Source: Phytophthora quininea (Eukaryota > Oomycota > Peronosporomycetes > Peronosporales > Peronosporaceae). From it: 64,000 bases of DNA. The stretch covers positions 124,001 through 188,000 of the forward strand of contig JAAVTG010001003.1 of NCBI GenBank assembly GCA_011947345.1. The letters are read 5' to 3'. Position 1 is the first letter of the stretch; each line of letters starts with the position of its first letter. A model generated the notes under the pieces. It saw nothing but the letters and a program-made list of their open reading frames with translations. It searched no databases and was not told where the DNA came from. This document shows positions 45,199-55,528 of the stretch, piece by piece. A program made the translations under genes and the position numbers.

Positions 45199-45567
45199 TC
45201 ACTGGAACCGGTACTCGTTACCTCCAGCACATCGAGTTCGTCGTCGCCGAAATCGTTGTCGAGGTTGCACCACCGCTGGTTGGCGTGCCATGCGAACAAA
45301 ACCCGTCGTTGGAAGGCTGTCGACGACGAGCAGCCACGAGGATTGAATTCCGATGCTCTCAACAGTGCTGATTATGGAGACCAGAGCAATGATCGTGCGC
45401 TGCGAGGTGGGAACGAGCGGTTCGATCGTTCGAACAACCACTCCCGCATAGAACCTGGGAATCACCGCCACACTGAGCGTTAAGATCGCGGAAGCCACCG
45501 CGGTGGTCGTGACGACCAACAGTATGGCTGCTAGAGGAAACTTCCATACAGTAGTTTTCCACAACAA
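45199..45567 (-). CDS. Possible membrane protein fragment
   Basis: A minus-strand frame whose first 90 residues are strongly hydrophobic with regular polar breaks: FPLAAILLVVTTTAVASAIL, VVVRTIEPLV, TIIALVSIISTVESIGI and WLLVVD. The pattern suggests two or three membrane segments and continues upstream in the same frame without a start, so this may be a truncated gene. The end (from about 45300) turns Arg-rich and is probably non-coding. I do not recognise a family. Confidence 0.3.
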   Translation of the reverse strand: MLWKTTVWKFPLAAILLVVTTTAVASAILTLSVAVIPRFYAGVVVRTIEPLVPTSQRTIIALVSIISTVESIGIQSSWLLVVDSLPTTGFVRMARQPAVVQPRQRFRRRRTRCAGGNEYRFQ

Positions 45568-45576
45568 CCGGATCTC

Positions 45577-45839
45577 ATGGAAGTGAAAAACGACGGAATC
45601 GACTGGGCGGTGCGCTATATATTGTCATGGGTCGAGTTCTCGAGATCGCGGCGGAGAATGGGCATAGCGCCATCGTGGACTTCTGGATCGATCACTCGAA
45701 CCGAGGCGATTACTATCGCGACGATAGTAATCGCCTCGGTTCCCGACTTGGGAGAAAGAGCGATGGTACGGCGGCTACCAGTATAAGACTTTCACATGCT
45801 GACGATGGTGCGCCTGTCGGTGGCCGGCGGCGCATGTAA
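45577..45839 (+). pseudogene. Ankyrin-repeat-like fragment
   Basis: The frame from 45627 contains VLEIAAENGHSAIVDFWIDH, which fits one ankyrin repeat (A..GH..IV..L). After it a 20-bp palindrome (45699-45741) interrupts, and the following sequence loses the repeat pattern. Confidence 0.4.
45699..45741. repeat. Perfect 20-bp inverted repeat with 3-base loop
   Basis: The arm 45699-45718 is exactly reverse-complementary to 45722-45741; the three bases CGA separate them. This would form a long, stable cruciform or RNA hairpin. Confidence 0.9.
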
Positions 45840-45849
45840 TGCCTGCACT

Positions 45850-46500
45850 TCAAGCACTTGATGTTGTATTTCGCCACAGTGCTTCAGAGCCGTTGGACAT
45901 AATTTGTGCTCGATGAGGAGTGTTAAGCAGCTTCCTGGCAGCTAGGAGGTGAGCTGGGGCTTTTATCAAACGCTCTGCCTTGCCGATCACAAACCGATGT
46001 CGTTTTGTGCGGCATCGACGCTTTCCGCCCTCGCTTTCTAGCAGTAGTAGGTTTTGGACCAAGTTTCCAACTCGATGCCACCGAAATCTGTTGGAACCGC
46101 TCGGCTGTGACGAATTGCTGCACCAAATCGAGCCGCTGGACATCGGAGTTGGTACGACAGCGCTGTGCGCGTACTTGGGAAAACCAGCCTGTAGGATGAT
46201 GATGAACGTGCCAGCATGACGTTTATCAGACTTGATATCATTTTCGATTGTTATCCTGCAACTAGTTCCTGTGGAGAGCACGGCTGTACTGGCCTGGGTT
46301 TTCGAGTTGTGGGTTCTGCCACTGATGGGCGCTGCCTTTAGCCGCACACAGCTCCGCGAAGATTTCAACAGCGAATAACCTGGGTGGTTTCTCGTGTTTG
46401 TCGACGCGTATTGGGGAGTGAAAAGCAATCAAATGGATTGCTTGGCATCGATTCGGCTCGCTCCGATTTTTATCATGGCACAAGATGCAGCTCAATGGGA
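45850..46500 (-). other. Unclassified, possibly decayed element
   Basis: A 192-codon minus-strand frame (45850-46428) shares its region with two other protein-like frames (for example LVQQFVTAERFQQISVASSW). The alternation suggests a decayed coding region, perhaps of a transposon; no motif is diagnostic. Confidence 0.25.
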
Positions 46501-46559
46501 TAGTCATGACAGCCACATCGCTCCATTTGGCGTTACAACGCTGCAGTGGATCGAGTGAT

Positions 46560-47200
46560 TCGAGCGCGAGTTCAACAATAATTCACTAAACTACGCAATA
46601 CCCCATTTCGATCTATTTGAAAAGCAGACGGAACGCTATCTACTGACCCAGCCGATATTTGCCAGGGATTTAACGAGCACTGGGGCAGAAGTTTTGGTGA
46701 CTCTCGAGTAGAGACTGAAGCCAACGATGGTAGCATTGATATGGAGTCTCAAAACATACTCCTCGATACAATTGATAGGCGACTAAACTCTGAAGTAGCC
46801 GATAAAATTGATGAAGATCTAACTGCTGAAGAATTTGCGAAGGCTATCAAGAAGTTGAAGCCGCACTCGGCCCCCGGGCCAGATGGATTTACAAGTGATT
46901 TTTTCGTCTCGATCCAGATTTATTTGGTGCAATTCTCTTGGAAGTTTTCCGATACCAAGCAGAACGCGGGATTCTGTTGCCCCACCAACGGTACTCGTCC
47001 GTGGCACTGCTCTTTAAAAAGGGGAGCGATCGAATCCTGGAAACTTTCGCCCCATAACATTAATGCCTATAGAAGTCAAGATTTTGTCACGAGTACCTGT
47101 AAATCGCCTCCGCCCGTTGATGACAAAGTTGGTACATCCTGATCAAAAGGTTTTATACCAGGGCGGCGAATAGATCAGCAAGGAAGGAAATTGAATTGAT
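46560..47200 (+). pseudogene. LINE reverse transcriptase N-terminal fragment
   Basis: Frame 46741-47142 contains AEEFAKAIKKLKPHSAPGPDGF, the entry motif of LINE reverse transcriptases (K.L...KAPGPDG). In a second frame past about 47040 the segment RPITLMPIEVKILSRVLVNR follows. The copy then ends; the rest of the polymerase domain is absent here but a related copy lies inverted downstream. Confidence 0.7.
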
Positions 47201-47259
47201 TAACTGTTTAGCGGATTTCTCGTCTTAAGGTGATAAGGTATCTATCCGTGAGAGTTACG

Positions 47260-49960
47260 TTCGTGTCGTCCACAAGTGGTGAATGGGTTCCGGGATATTG
47301 TTTGCTGGCGGATCAAAGCCAAGTTTTTGCAGCACGCGGACCACAGTAGCGCGGTTGCAATGAAGTTCATGTGCGTGTTGGTAGAGGAATTGCTAGTGCC
47401 TCTTGAACGAGCTCAGCAGATTGAGAATATTTGGCCCTTCAGCTGTTGTTTCCTGGAAATGAATGTCGTTCCTGAGCCGCCATGTTGCATGAAACACAAT
47501 CGCTGTGTAGATCCTCCATAGAAGTATCAGTTCTTTGTGTTCACGTCTCCGGTTCCTACGGAGGTCTTGCAATCTTGGGAAGAGTAGCAACCTCTAGCTT
47601 AGATCGACGCAAAAGAACCTCGACCACCGGCTCCATAGTTCGCTCCACATTGGTTCTAATGACGGGCACGTGAAAAACAGTGTTCTACCGTTTCGATATC
47701 CTGGCATTCCGGACGAACGCAGTTTTGGATGGTAGGATTTAGTTCTCTGAGGAAGTATAGTCGTGAACCGACTGTGAGGTCTCCGAAGCACATTCGTACT
47801 ATCACATCATGAATAACCGGCAGTAGATATCCACGTAGAGAAATCACACTGGACATGGTCTCATGAACCCTTTGTCGAGGACACCCCAGGTCTTCCATCG
47901 GATGATGCATCAACTCCGGAACTTGCTGGAGAACCCCTCCCAATCTTGCGATCGCAAATTTGGGAAGAATCGCGTAGATGGTTCTGTTGGGAGACAGCTG
48001 CTTAGCTTGATTCCAAATATCGGTGGTGAATTCGTACTTCTTACTTCCTGTATTCCTCCTTCGTCCGGATGCGGTAGTAAGCGATGAAGTAATCGGCTCA
48101 TTTGATGGTAGAGCACGAAAATGTCATGCGGAAGCACCTTCGTCCCAAGTATTGGATGAATCTCGGAGCAGACGTCCGTGAAAAATGCCGTTGACGACGG
48201 CCAATCTCGATTGGCACCCAGAAAGTCGGCAAAACATAACTTTTATGTTTTGCCAGTCCCCGACAGAGCGCTCGAAAGGCGTTTGACCCTGACCCCAGGG
48301 GCTTCGCCGGACTTGCTGGGCTTCGTGTATCCAGTACCTGAAATTCAGGCAACTTGCTCCACCAAATTGGGGTGAATAACACATTCTGCAGTGTTTCCCT
48401 TCTGTTGAAGTGAATCGACTCCGGGGCTGGCCATTTAATTCTGTTCCACTCCCGTAGCAAGTGTCTCCACCACAAAGGTAGCATGCTCGACCTCCAGCCC
48501 GCTGGTTTCGGTGGGTTTTGAAGTAAGAAATCACTCGATCGCGGGCGGGCGAAGTTGCCATAGCGTAATTGGACCATGTAGAGCATTGGGCGATACCACA
48601 CGTTGTCATTTTCGTCTGGGTGTGTAGTAATCGCTAATACAAATTTCTGGAGAAATTGAAAGTGTTGGCGACGAATAACAGTAGCTACATCAGGAACCCC
48701 GATGCCGTCTGCTTCGCGTGGCCTCACAGCCAGTCCTTTTGAACGATACTTATCCCAGATTTCCCAGTGCTTACGCGGTTGTATAACACGTACCGATTCA
48801 CAATGCCTTGCCAGCATTTGATGAACCGGGTTGGAATCGTCACCGAAGCTGTGAAATACCACAGCAATGACAAAATCTCTGCTTGGGCGATCAATCTTCG
48901 GCGGATTAGGGTTCTCGCTCGGCCTTTCCAAAGTTGGAGCCGCTTTATCAATTTTTTGTCGAGTTGATTCGCCACCAATGTTGAAGTATCACCATTGCCG
49001 AACGGAATGCCAAGATATCGCACGGTTTCGCCGCGCTTCAGTGATTTTAGCGGTGACACTTGCGGAGCAGAGCGTTTACTATTGAGAGTCATTATCACAC
49101 TTTTGTTATGGTTCAGCCGAGCTCCAGATCCTCCACAATAGTCATCAACAATTTGAAGCCGCTCCTCTAGCTCCCTCTTTCCTTTTGAGAATAGCACAGT
49201 GTCGTCAGCAAAGAACCCCACTGGGACGCGTAATGTTTGGCCCACCAAGACACCTAAATCTCTTTGAGCGCGTAACAAATTTCCTACTGGTTCCAACGAG
49301 AGAGCAAACAAATACGGAGACAATGGATCTCCCTGTTTCACTCCTCGAGTTGGTGTCAGCGAGTCCTGCGCCCATCCGTTGATCATTAATGAACATTTCG
49401 AGTCGTTGTACAACAGACGTATCCACGCCAAAAACCGAGGCCCAAATCCTTGTCGTTCCAAAACTCGAAGGAGGTACGGACGATTAACGCGGTCGTAAGC
49501 CTTAGCGAAGTCCAAGAACGTGGCAAGTCCTTTTGCGTTTTTGGAATGTTTCTAAGTGCTGGAGATCGCGGACTAGCATTAGCTGCTGGTCAATCCGACG
49601 CCCCGGTATAAAGCCCTTTTGATCCAGATGCACTAACTTAAAAATGTGTGGTCAAAGGCGATTCACTAATACTCGCGATAATATCTTGACCTCAACGGGC
49701 ATCAGTGTGATCGGCCGAAAGTTTCCCGGTTCAGATCGGTCTCCTTTTTTAAACAGTAGTGCCACCGAGGAGTATCGCTGATGTGGAAGCAGAATTCCAC
49801 GTTCCAATTGATATCCAAAACTATCGCAAGTATTTCTCCAAACGCGTCCGGATCTAGACGAAAAAAGTCACTGGTGAAGCCGTCTGGACCCGGTGCTGAG
49901 TGAGGTTTAGTTTCTTGATCGCACAGGCAAACTCTTCCGCGTAACGTCGGGACAAATGGA
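47260..49960 (-). pseudogene. LINE element remnant (reverse transcriptase to zinc tail)
   Basis: The longest frame (48724-49515) shows the polymerase core: MDFAKAYDRVNRPYLLRVLE, GVKQGDPLSPYLFALSLEP and the catalytic FFADDTVLFSKG. Frames 48098-48931 continue the thumb and linker region; 47656-47943 has CVRPECQDIETVEHCF, the zinc tail, and 47393-47590 the C-terminal extension. Upstream (49520-49960) the RT entry region persists in pieces. At least five frame breaks make it non-functional as read. It is in opposite orientation to the fragment at 46560, with which it shares the FRPITLMP segment. Confidence 0.8.
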
Positions 49961-50554
49961 GATCGATGTCGGGTTTCGTGCTGAGTACACGCATTGTCGC
50001 ATCAAAATCGAAGACCAAATTGTTTTACGTGGTCCCCGGGCCGGCGGAATAAAATGGCTGCACGAAGCTTCGAACAGCAGCGTTTGCTGTTCGGTCTTAC
50101 ATAGCACTTCGTGTGGCCATCATTGACGTGACATTAGCGGAGGCAGACTGGAAACGGTTAATGAATCGGATGGCGGGTGCAGTTCAGCCATCAAATAGAG
50201 TTAACGTGTAATACCTCAAGCAAACCATACATTCTTTTCTTGTCAACGCAGGCAGTATATGTTTTAGTGCGATGACTAGTAGCTAACCTTGCAGCGAAAA
50301 GCAGTGCAACCAAAGTCCGAGAAATCTACGGGGTGCTACATGTTTGTGGTTGAGCACGATGGGCTCTCGATTCCAGAATTATCCCGGAACCGATGAAGCA
50401 CTTGTGGACGAGATCAACGTTGATGAAGCGAATAAAGCAACGTAAACGCCGTCGCAGCTCCTTATTTTTTCTATTTGCTTGCTTGAACTAACTGTTAGCG
50501 TCAGCTTGATTCAATCGACAAGATGCTTTTCTTACGGGTCAAAAGCCTTTCAGT
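49961..50554. other. No gene seen
   Basis: Spacer between LINE remains and the next peptide gene. Confidence 0.4.
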
Positions 50555-50686
50555 TCACATAGTAGCTGGGCTGGGGAGTTGGGGGTAGCCGCGGTTGTAC
50601 TGGCCAGGGTTCTCGCGAACGTTGGCGCTGACTTGAACACTCAGAATCGCCATAACAGTGGCGGCGAGAATTGTGGCTAGCTTCAT
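50555..50686 (-). CDS. Small secreted peptide, ENPGxYNRGY family (43 aa)
   Basis: MKLATILAATVMAILSVQVS is the signal peptide with a cut likely after SA. The mature part is NVRENPGQYNRGYPQLPSP followed by ATM and a stop. The motif is perfect. Initiator-like CCATTTCTCCATTGGC at 50727-50742. The ATG gives the only signal peptide in this frame. It is the most isolated intact copy, 10 kb from the next. Confidence 0.75.
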   Translation of the reverse strand: MKLATILAATVMAILSVQVSANVRENPGQYNRGYPQLPSPATM

Positions 50687-50689
50687 CTT

Positions 50690-51193
50690 GGCTTTGGAGC
50701 AGGAGGCGTTAACTTGACACTGCAATGCCAATGGAGAAATGGAAACGGTTTGGTTAGGTCCGAAGTCTAGTTGAATACCGACGATTAGTCTTCTTATAGC
50801 GTCCACCATAAACATGCTAGCCGTAGGCTTCGGATGATTCTGGTGAATGCTTATGTCAATTTCTAGCGCCGCGCTTTCTTACCCGTATAATCAAGTGTGC
50901 GGGCTTTCACGATACCCTGGAACGAGCTGTTCTACAGTGTCCGGCAACTTGCTGTGCTGCTGGGATGAGTCTGCGCCGAAGTAGACTTCTCTAAGATCAG
51001 ACCCAAAGCTGGATGTGAGTGGCCCCGAGAACTCGGAGGTCACCACTATGGTGTCAGCATTCACTTACAGTTAGGGAAGCATTGCCTTTATAGCGGTCGA
51101 ACTTTTGCGAGGTTATTTTACAACAATGGAAACCCCAAATGCGTAGTATTCGCCGGCATAACAACTGACTACCACTGGCAACAGACCTGGAGA
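50690..51193. other. No gene seen
   Basis: Spacer between the peptide gene and the effector gene. Confidence 0.4.
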
Positions 51194-51615
51194 TCACTGC
51201 GGTTTCTTTTTGTTGATGTATTCGGCCATTCGATCGAATGTCTTCACAATATGGTCGTTCGGGTCGAAGACCTTGTTGCCTTTTTCGTCGATGTGCGACT
51301 TGGCACCCAACCTGGTCAGGAGCGAGTCTTTACTTTCACCTTTCTTGATCGAGGAGAGCATGTCGCCTTCCATCCACTTCTGCTTGAGTTTTGCCTCGGC
51401 CTTTGGTACTTGGCCTTGGCCATGTCCTTGGCCACTAGGTATGTGGTCTTGGTGGTGTCCTTGGCCTTGGTCTTCAAACCGTGTAGGATGCTGGAGGCTC
51501 CTCTCTCTTCAGTGTCGTCGACAGCGATTCGGAGCGACCGTTGCTGGACGTTCCCAGCGAAAGCCGTAGCGACGAGCAAGGCCATCAGACTGACCAGGAG
51601 GTGGAAAGCTCGCAT
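51194..51615 (-). CDS. RxLR-dEER effector gene (one frame break)
   Basis: MRAFHLLVSLMALLVATAFA is a clear signal peptide. RSLR (a true R-x-L-R) begins about residue 26, and DDTEER (dEER) follows about seven residues later. A Lys-rich helix-forming C-terminus comes after. Read literally the frame runs to 51316; a one-base gain in the T-run 51402-51404 would move reading into a frame that stays open to 51194, and 422 bp plus one equals 141 codons. RxLR effectors are secreted at the plant-oomycete interface and act inside host cells; the target of this one is unknown. The initiator pair CGCATTCTCCAATTTACC lies at 51644-51660. It sits alone amid the small-peptide cluster, on the same kind of promoter. 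Only motifs are given; no joined sequence. Confidence 0.82.
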
Positions 51616-51643
51616 CGTGCTTGGAGGTCTGCGGGTCGCCAGG

Positions 51644-51660
51644 TAAATTGGAGAATGCGA
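51644..51660 (-). promoter_or_regulatory. Oomycete initiator plus flanking element of the effector gene
   Basis: On the minus strand CATTCTCCAATTTACC, about 30 bases before the start codon at 51615; the same form as in front of the peptide genes. Confidence 0.7.
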
Positions 51661-52320
51661 TCATTTGTGTATCAATAATGACTACGGGGCTGGTCAACCT
51701 GGCCACCAGGCTGGGATTACGGTAATACCGCAGCACATCCTATTGAGATGCAAGACAGCAATCTCATAGTCTGATCCAGTGACATGCATTGGACATGACA
51801 TTGAGAGTCAGGCAGGACAAAACAAATTCTGTTGATCAAATGCACATCAGAGCCTGCTGACAAGAGTCTGGTTCTAATACCAGTCAGGTCGAGATGAGGC
51901 TCCCTTTATGAGAGGTTGCTCCGTAGAATAAGCAGGAGCTGTATTGCTGGCAGATCCTGTTCGGTGCACGACTGTTCCCGGTCGCTTTGATGCTCGTCAA
52001 GTTCACTTTGACACAAGACCGTATTCTCCGATTTACGTGGTCATTGCTGTGGCCTTGGTCTTCGCTACAGCTTCCTCGGGCAAAAGTCGCTCTATGTTAA
52101 CGACACAGAAAAGAGGAATTCTTAATTGCCGGATGGTTTGAAAACCAAGGCCAACGACACAAATACCACGTGAGTCCAGCAAACCGCAAGAAAAATCAAG
52201 CGTAAAGAGAGCATCAGGTGCAACAAGTCGCGGGTGTTTCAACAGGAACGGCACAGTTTTTATTGGGATTTCGCAGTACGATCAGCGTTGAGCGGTTTTG
52301 GCTAGTCTGCTCACTATTTT
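51661..52320. other. No intact gene; possible peptide-family relic near 52035
   Basis: Around 52035-52090 on the plus strand a frame reads YVVIAVALVFATASSGKS, similar to a family signal peptide, after an initiator-like ATTCTCCGATTT at 52022, but no start codon is in place. Confidence 0.35.
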
Positions 52321-52482
52321 TTAGAATGTTGCGGGCGGCTGGGTTGTCGGCCTTTTCGCCGGGAGGAGATACAGGCGGAAGAACATCACGATAGTCGGTA
52401 AGGATTTAAGTGCTTGAAGCACGAACTCGAGTGTGATGGCAAGTGGAACCAGGCAGGCTACAATGATGAATGTGAACGTCAT
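52321..52482 (-). CDS. Possible small secreted or membrane protein (53 aa)
   Basis: MTFTFIIVACLVPLAITLEF starts a hydrophobic leader; the rest (LYLLPAKRPTTQPPATF) is short and Pro/Thr-rich. The size and leader resemble the peptide families here, but there is no shared motif and no clear initiator element. Low confidence. Confidence 0.3.
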   Translation of the reverse strand: MTFTFIIVACLVPLAITLEFVLQALKSLPTIVMFFRLYLLPAKRPTTQPPATF

Positions 52483-52807
52483 CTTGTTGTTGAGTCGAGA
52501 GATGGCTGATGCTTGTGTTGCTTGTGATCTTGGCCAGTCAACTTGGAAATTGAGCTGCACGGACTTGTGGAGAGGATTTTTGGTAGTATCTCGTGAGCAA
52601 AGGGAGAGGCCGTAGCACATGCTCAGCCCCGCATTTATCCCGGTTAGAATAAAGATACCGTACGGTTCACCGTGACAGCGCCATAGGAAAAGACGGCGTT
52701 CGCGACCTCTTTAGATACTGAGCAACAGCAGTAATGGTGCCGATTATTTTTGCACGCTCGACCTTGCATTTTTTCCCCTAAAAGACTTGGTAGTCCAATG
52801 AGCGTTC

Positions 52808-53780
52808 CTAAATTCTCTTCTTCCAGGCAACAAGCTTACCGACATCAAGTGCCTTCGTGTTTGCGCGAATAGCAGCTTCATCAATGGAATCCTTGTCGTC
52901 CAAACACTTCACTTTTTGGCCTTCTTCTTCTTTTTTACTCTTACTTTGTTGACCATCCTCTCCAGATTTTGTGGCCGATGGCTTGACTCGAGGTAATTGA
53001 AGTCCTAATTGCACTGCAATCAACAACAATAAGCAAGGCCATTACAAAAACAAAAGCAATATACCGAGCCGGAACGTACCGAATTCATGGTCGATGTTTC
53101 CACTGCACCTCGAGAATTCCACAACTTGTGCACGGCATTTAACCTCTCAACGTCACTGTACTCCAGATCAGCCACCAGCTTGTTTTTCCGCAGCACTTCG
53201 TGCTCCAGCATGGCCACCACCGTCTCCATCCACTCCAGCAGTTGCATGGAGAAGCCCACCACCGTCAGATCGTCCTCTGCGTCTTCCGCTTCGACCATCG
53301 CGTCGTCCACAAGGGACACACACTCGGTCGCATATGACCGTAAATGCTTTAAAACATCTTGGTAGTCGCGCAGAATGTCACTGAGGAAGCTTCTGCTCTT
53401 CTCGAGCGCTACAAAGTGTTTCTGCAGTAGCAAAGTTGGCGTGTTGTGGCAGTAGCTTAGAACACCTATGACTGTTGTGTCGACGGCGTTTTGATCATCT
53501 TCAGAGTGGCTAACTGGCTGCAACAGAGTCGGCAGTCGCTGACTGACGTTGGCCAGAGACGACAGCACTTGGGCACCTTCCGCCTCGAGTTTGGAGCTGC
53601 GAGCGATCTGCACCAGTCGTTTTAGACACCGGATAAGAAGCAATGGAGACGGAGGTCAGCTGCAACTGATGCGAGTGATGCATTTACAAGGACGCGTCAG
53701 GTCAGTGCAGTGTAGTTGTGTCTAACCTCGGCCGTGAAGAGCTTGTGCAGCTTCAGACACTTCTTGAGTGTGCTCGTCAT
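52808..53780 (-). CDS. AIRIM/C1orf109-like protein, 3 exons (left copy)
   Basis: Exons 53727-53780, 53109-53607 and 52808-53013 join in phase to 252 residues (54+499+206 bp); introns are 119 and 95 bp with GT..AG borders. The start MTSTLKKCLKLHKLF, the segment LSSLANVSQRLP and especially MQLLEWMETVVAMLEHEVLRK followed about 20 residues later by LNAVHKLW resemble the human C1orf109 (AIRIM) layout, a helical cofactor of the AFG2 ATPase in late pre-60S ribosome maturation. The C-terminus is Lys/Glu-rich and ends VGKLVAWKKRI. The gene lies mostly inside the left arm of the 1.33-kb inverted repeat; its last ~100 bases lie outside, so this copy keeps the original 3' end. Assignment from memory, moderate. 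Confidence 0.65.
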
Positions 53781-54237
53781 GGCGAAAAGTCTCGTTTTGC
53801 CACTATATCCGGACAGTCGACGCATATCCGGATAACAACAACAAAAGCAAAAGCATGTCATGCAAAAAAGAAAGTCGTATTTCTTCATTTCTTCCGCAGC
53901 GAGCTGGACGGTGGCCATTAAACTTTAAACCATCGAGATATGGGTCCCTTGCTTGAATTCGATCAGTCGCGAGGCTGACGAGGTCGGGTCATGGGCTGGG
54001 AGTAGCGGTCGGCACGGGTGGCTTCGACCTGGACGTTCATCACGGCGATGGCAGCGACGACGGCGACGACGAGAGTCTTGGTGAACTGCATCTTGCTTGG
54101 CACTTGTGGTCGGCGAGTCGAATAGAGAAATGAACCCGCTAAAGACGCTCCAACGAGGTGCAGCGTTTGTTTGTCGCTTTATTGAACCGAGCAGAGCTCA
54201 TGATCCAATGATCGTCCGGACGGAGACGGTGTTCAAG
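52907..54237. repeat. Left arm of a 1.33-kb inverted duplication
   Basis: Matches 56251-57580 in reverse complement almost perfectly; the differences I found are homopolymer lengths only (for example GG against GGG in the second intron of the duplicated gene, and two A-runs in its last exon). Confidence 0.92.
53963..54091 (-). CDS. Small secreted peptide, RADRYSQP variant, left copy (42 aa)
   Basis: MQFTKTLVVAVVAAIAVMNV forms the signal peptide with a likely cut after VEA; the mature part reads TRADRYSQPMTRPRQPRD. It shares the signal peptide class, size and initiator position (TTCATTTCTCTATTCGAC, 54118-54135) with the ENPGxYNRGY family, but the mature motif differs. Its start is 180 bases from, and on the same strand as, the three-exon gene's start, downstream of it would be inaccurate: it lies upstream of that gene. 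An identical copy is at 56397. Confidence 0.65.
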   Translation of the reverse strand: MQFTKTLVVAVVAAIAVMNVQVEATRADRYSQPMTRPRQPRD

Positions 54238-55237
54238 CAGACTATGTACTGTACCGGCACAGCAGTGCTTTCGTCACAACGTAGCCACTTACAGGGTAGT
54301 GTCTTAGTTCTACAATTGTTAGTTGCACATAACGCATTTCAATCTTGGAAATAGAAGTGCCACGTCGCCTCGATGGCTTTGGTCCAGTCGTGCCTTTGAT
54401 CTTGAGTCATTGCAGTTTATCCAGCCGACTCGAGGGCGTGATTATCGCAGGAAGAGGGTGCTCCAGCCTTTCCACGGTACGTGTGGTCATGCGAGATCGA
54501 TCGATCGCAACAAGCTAAGCGAGAGTCAGTAGCTGAGTCAAAGGGAACCAGTCGGACTGAGTAAACCGATACACCCAAAGGTGCGCCACAACGCAAATCT
54601 ACGCCACTTTGTAGTTCGTCAACAACTACAAATCCGAAACTAAAATACGGACACGGAAGTAGAGGGGGACAACCCGTTCGTTCTGTCGTCGCAACTTGTA
54701 CTCCCAACTAGCCCACGAAGTTAACTTCAGACCTGAAAGTCTCGAGCCGAGAATCTCGACGCCGGCCTTGGAACTGCCGTGCATACTCAGTGACGACGCT
54801 TAACGGCATGACCTTCACCGCACAACAGCAGTTGTTGATGAAAAAGGGGACCTCGGATCTCGTCTTTCAGGCGTTGGATCTCCTTCACATGAGAAGCCTC
54901 TTTGTATCTCATCCGTTGTCGGTATCGCGCCTTGCTAACTCGGCGACGCTCGTGGAGCATAGCTTCTCAGTAAGCCAACGGATTCTGGCGGCACAGGGTA
55001 GTCTTGGCTTTGACTGTAGATGAAGGAGCTGTGGACTTGGGAGCTTCTACAACGAATTTCAATATTGATCGTTGGTGTAGTGGGATGACAATTTGGAAAA
55101 CAGCAGATACTATTGCAAGCTTTGCAGGATCTGCCGGGCCACCGAAAACACCTCCATCGATGGTTCCAGGACCCTCAGCGCTTCATTTGTGCTTTCTCCA
55201 CTCAGCTCACTCAACAGTACCCAACTCACGAGCAAGT
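54238..55237. other. Spacer inside the inverted duplication, 5' flank of a secreted gene
   Basis: No gene seen. The upstream block TTGCAAGCTTTGCAGGATC near 55112 resembles that of the related gene at 33318. Confidence 0.45.
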
Positions 55238-55528
55238 ATGCACTTCGCGTCGGCTCTTGCTATTCTTTCGGCGACCCTGCTGGTCAATGTTTCAGCGGAT
55301 ACTCAGCCCACCACGACAAGCCCTCCACCGATGAAAAAACTGCTGGAAGACGCGCAAGAGCTTGGAGTCTTCAATTGGCTCTCTAAAAACCCAACCGCAT
55401 CACCAGCCACGAGCGCTCCAGCAGCCACTGACGCTCCAACAGTCTGGTACAACGACCAGCCTCAAGTCGCCAGCATGTACACCCCGGACACCGATGTAAA
55501 CCCAATCTTAAACGGCATGCTATCCTAA
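55238..55528 (+). CDS. Small secreted protein, MHFAS family (96 aa)
   Basis: MHFASALAILSATLLVNVSA is a signal peptide almost the same as that of the gene at 33318. The mature part begins TQPTTTSPPPMKKLLEDAQ, carries ELGVFNWLS, then an Ala/Thr/Pro-rich stretch and a tail WYNDQPQVASMYTPDTD. It is 40 residues longer than its paralogue, beyond the shared motif. It lies in the spacer of the inverted duplication. No domain recognised; extracellular location inferred. Confidence 0.75.
   Translation: MHFASALAILSATLLVNVSADTQPTTTSPPPMKKLLEDAQELGVFNWLSKNPTASPATSAPAATDAPTVWYNDQPQVASMYTPDTDVNPILNGMLS

Noticed and set aside
51251..51646. 131-codon plus-strand frame
   Set aside because: Antisense shadow of the RxLR gene.
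53963..54091. Calling the RADRYSQP peptides true ENPGxYNRGY members
   Set aside because: Signal peptide and promoter agree but the mature sequence does not carry the motif; kept as a related variant only. In that feature's note the safe statement is that it lies upstream of, and on the same strand as, the three-exon gene.
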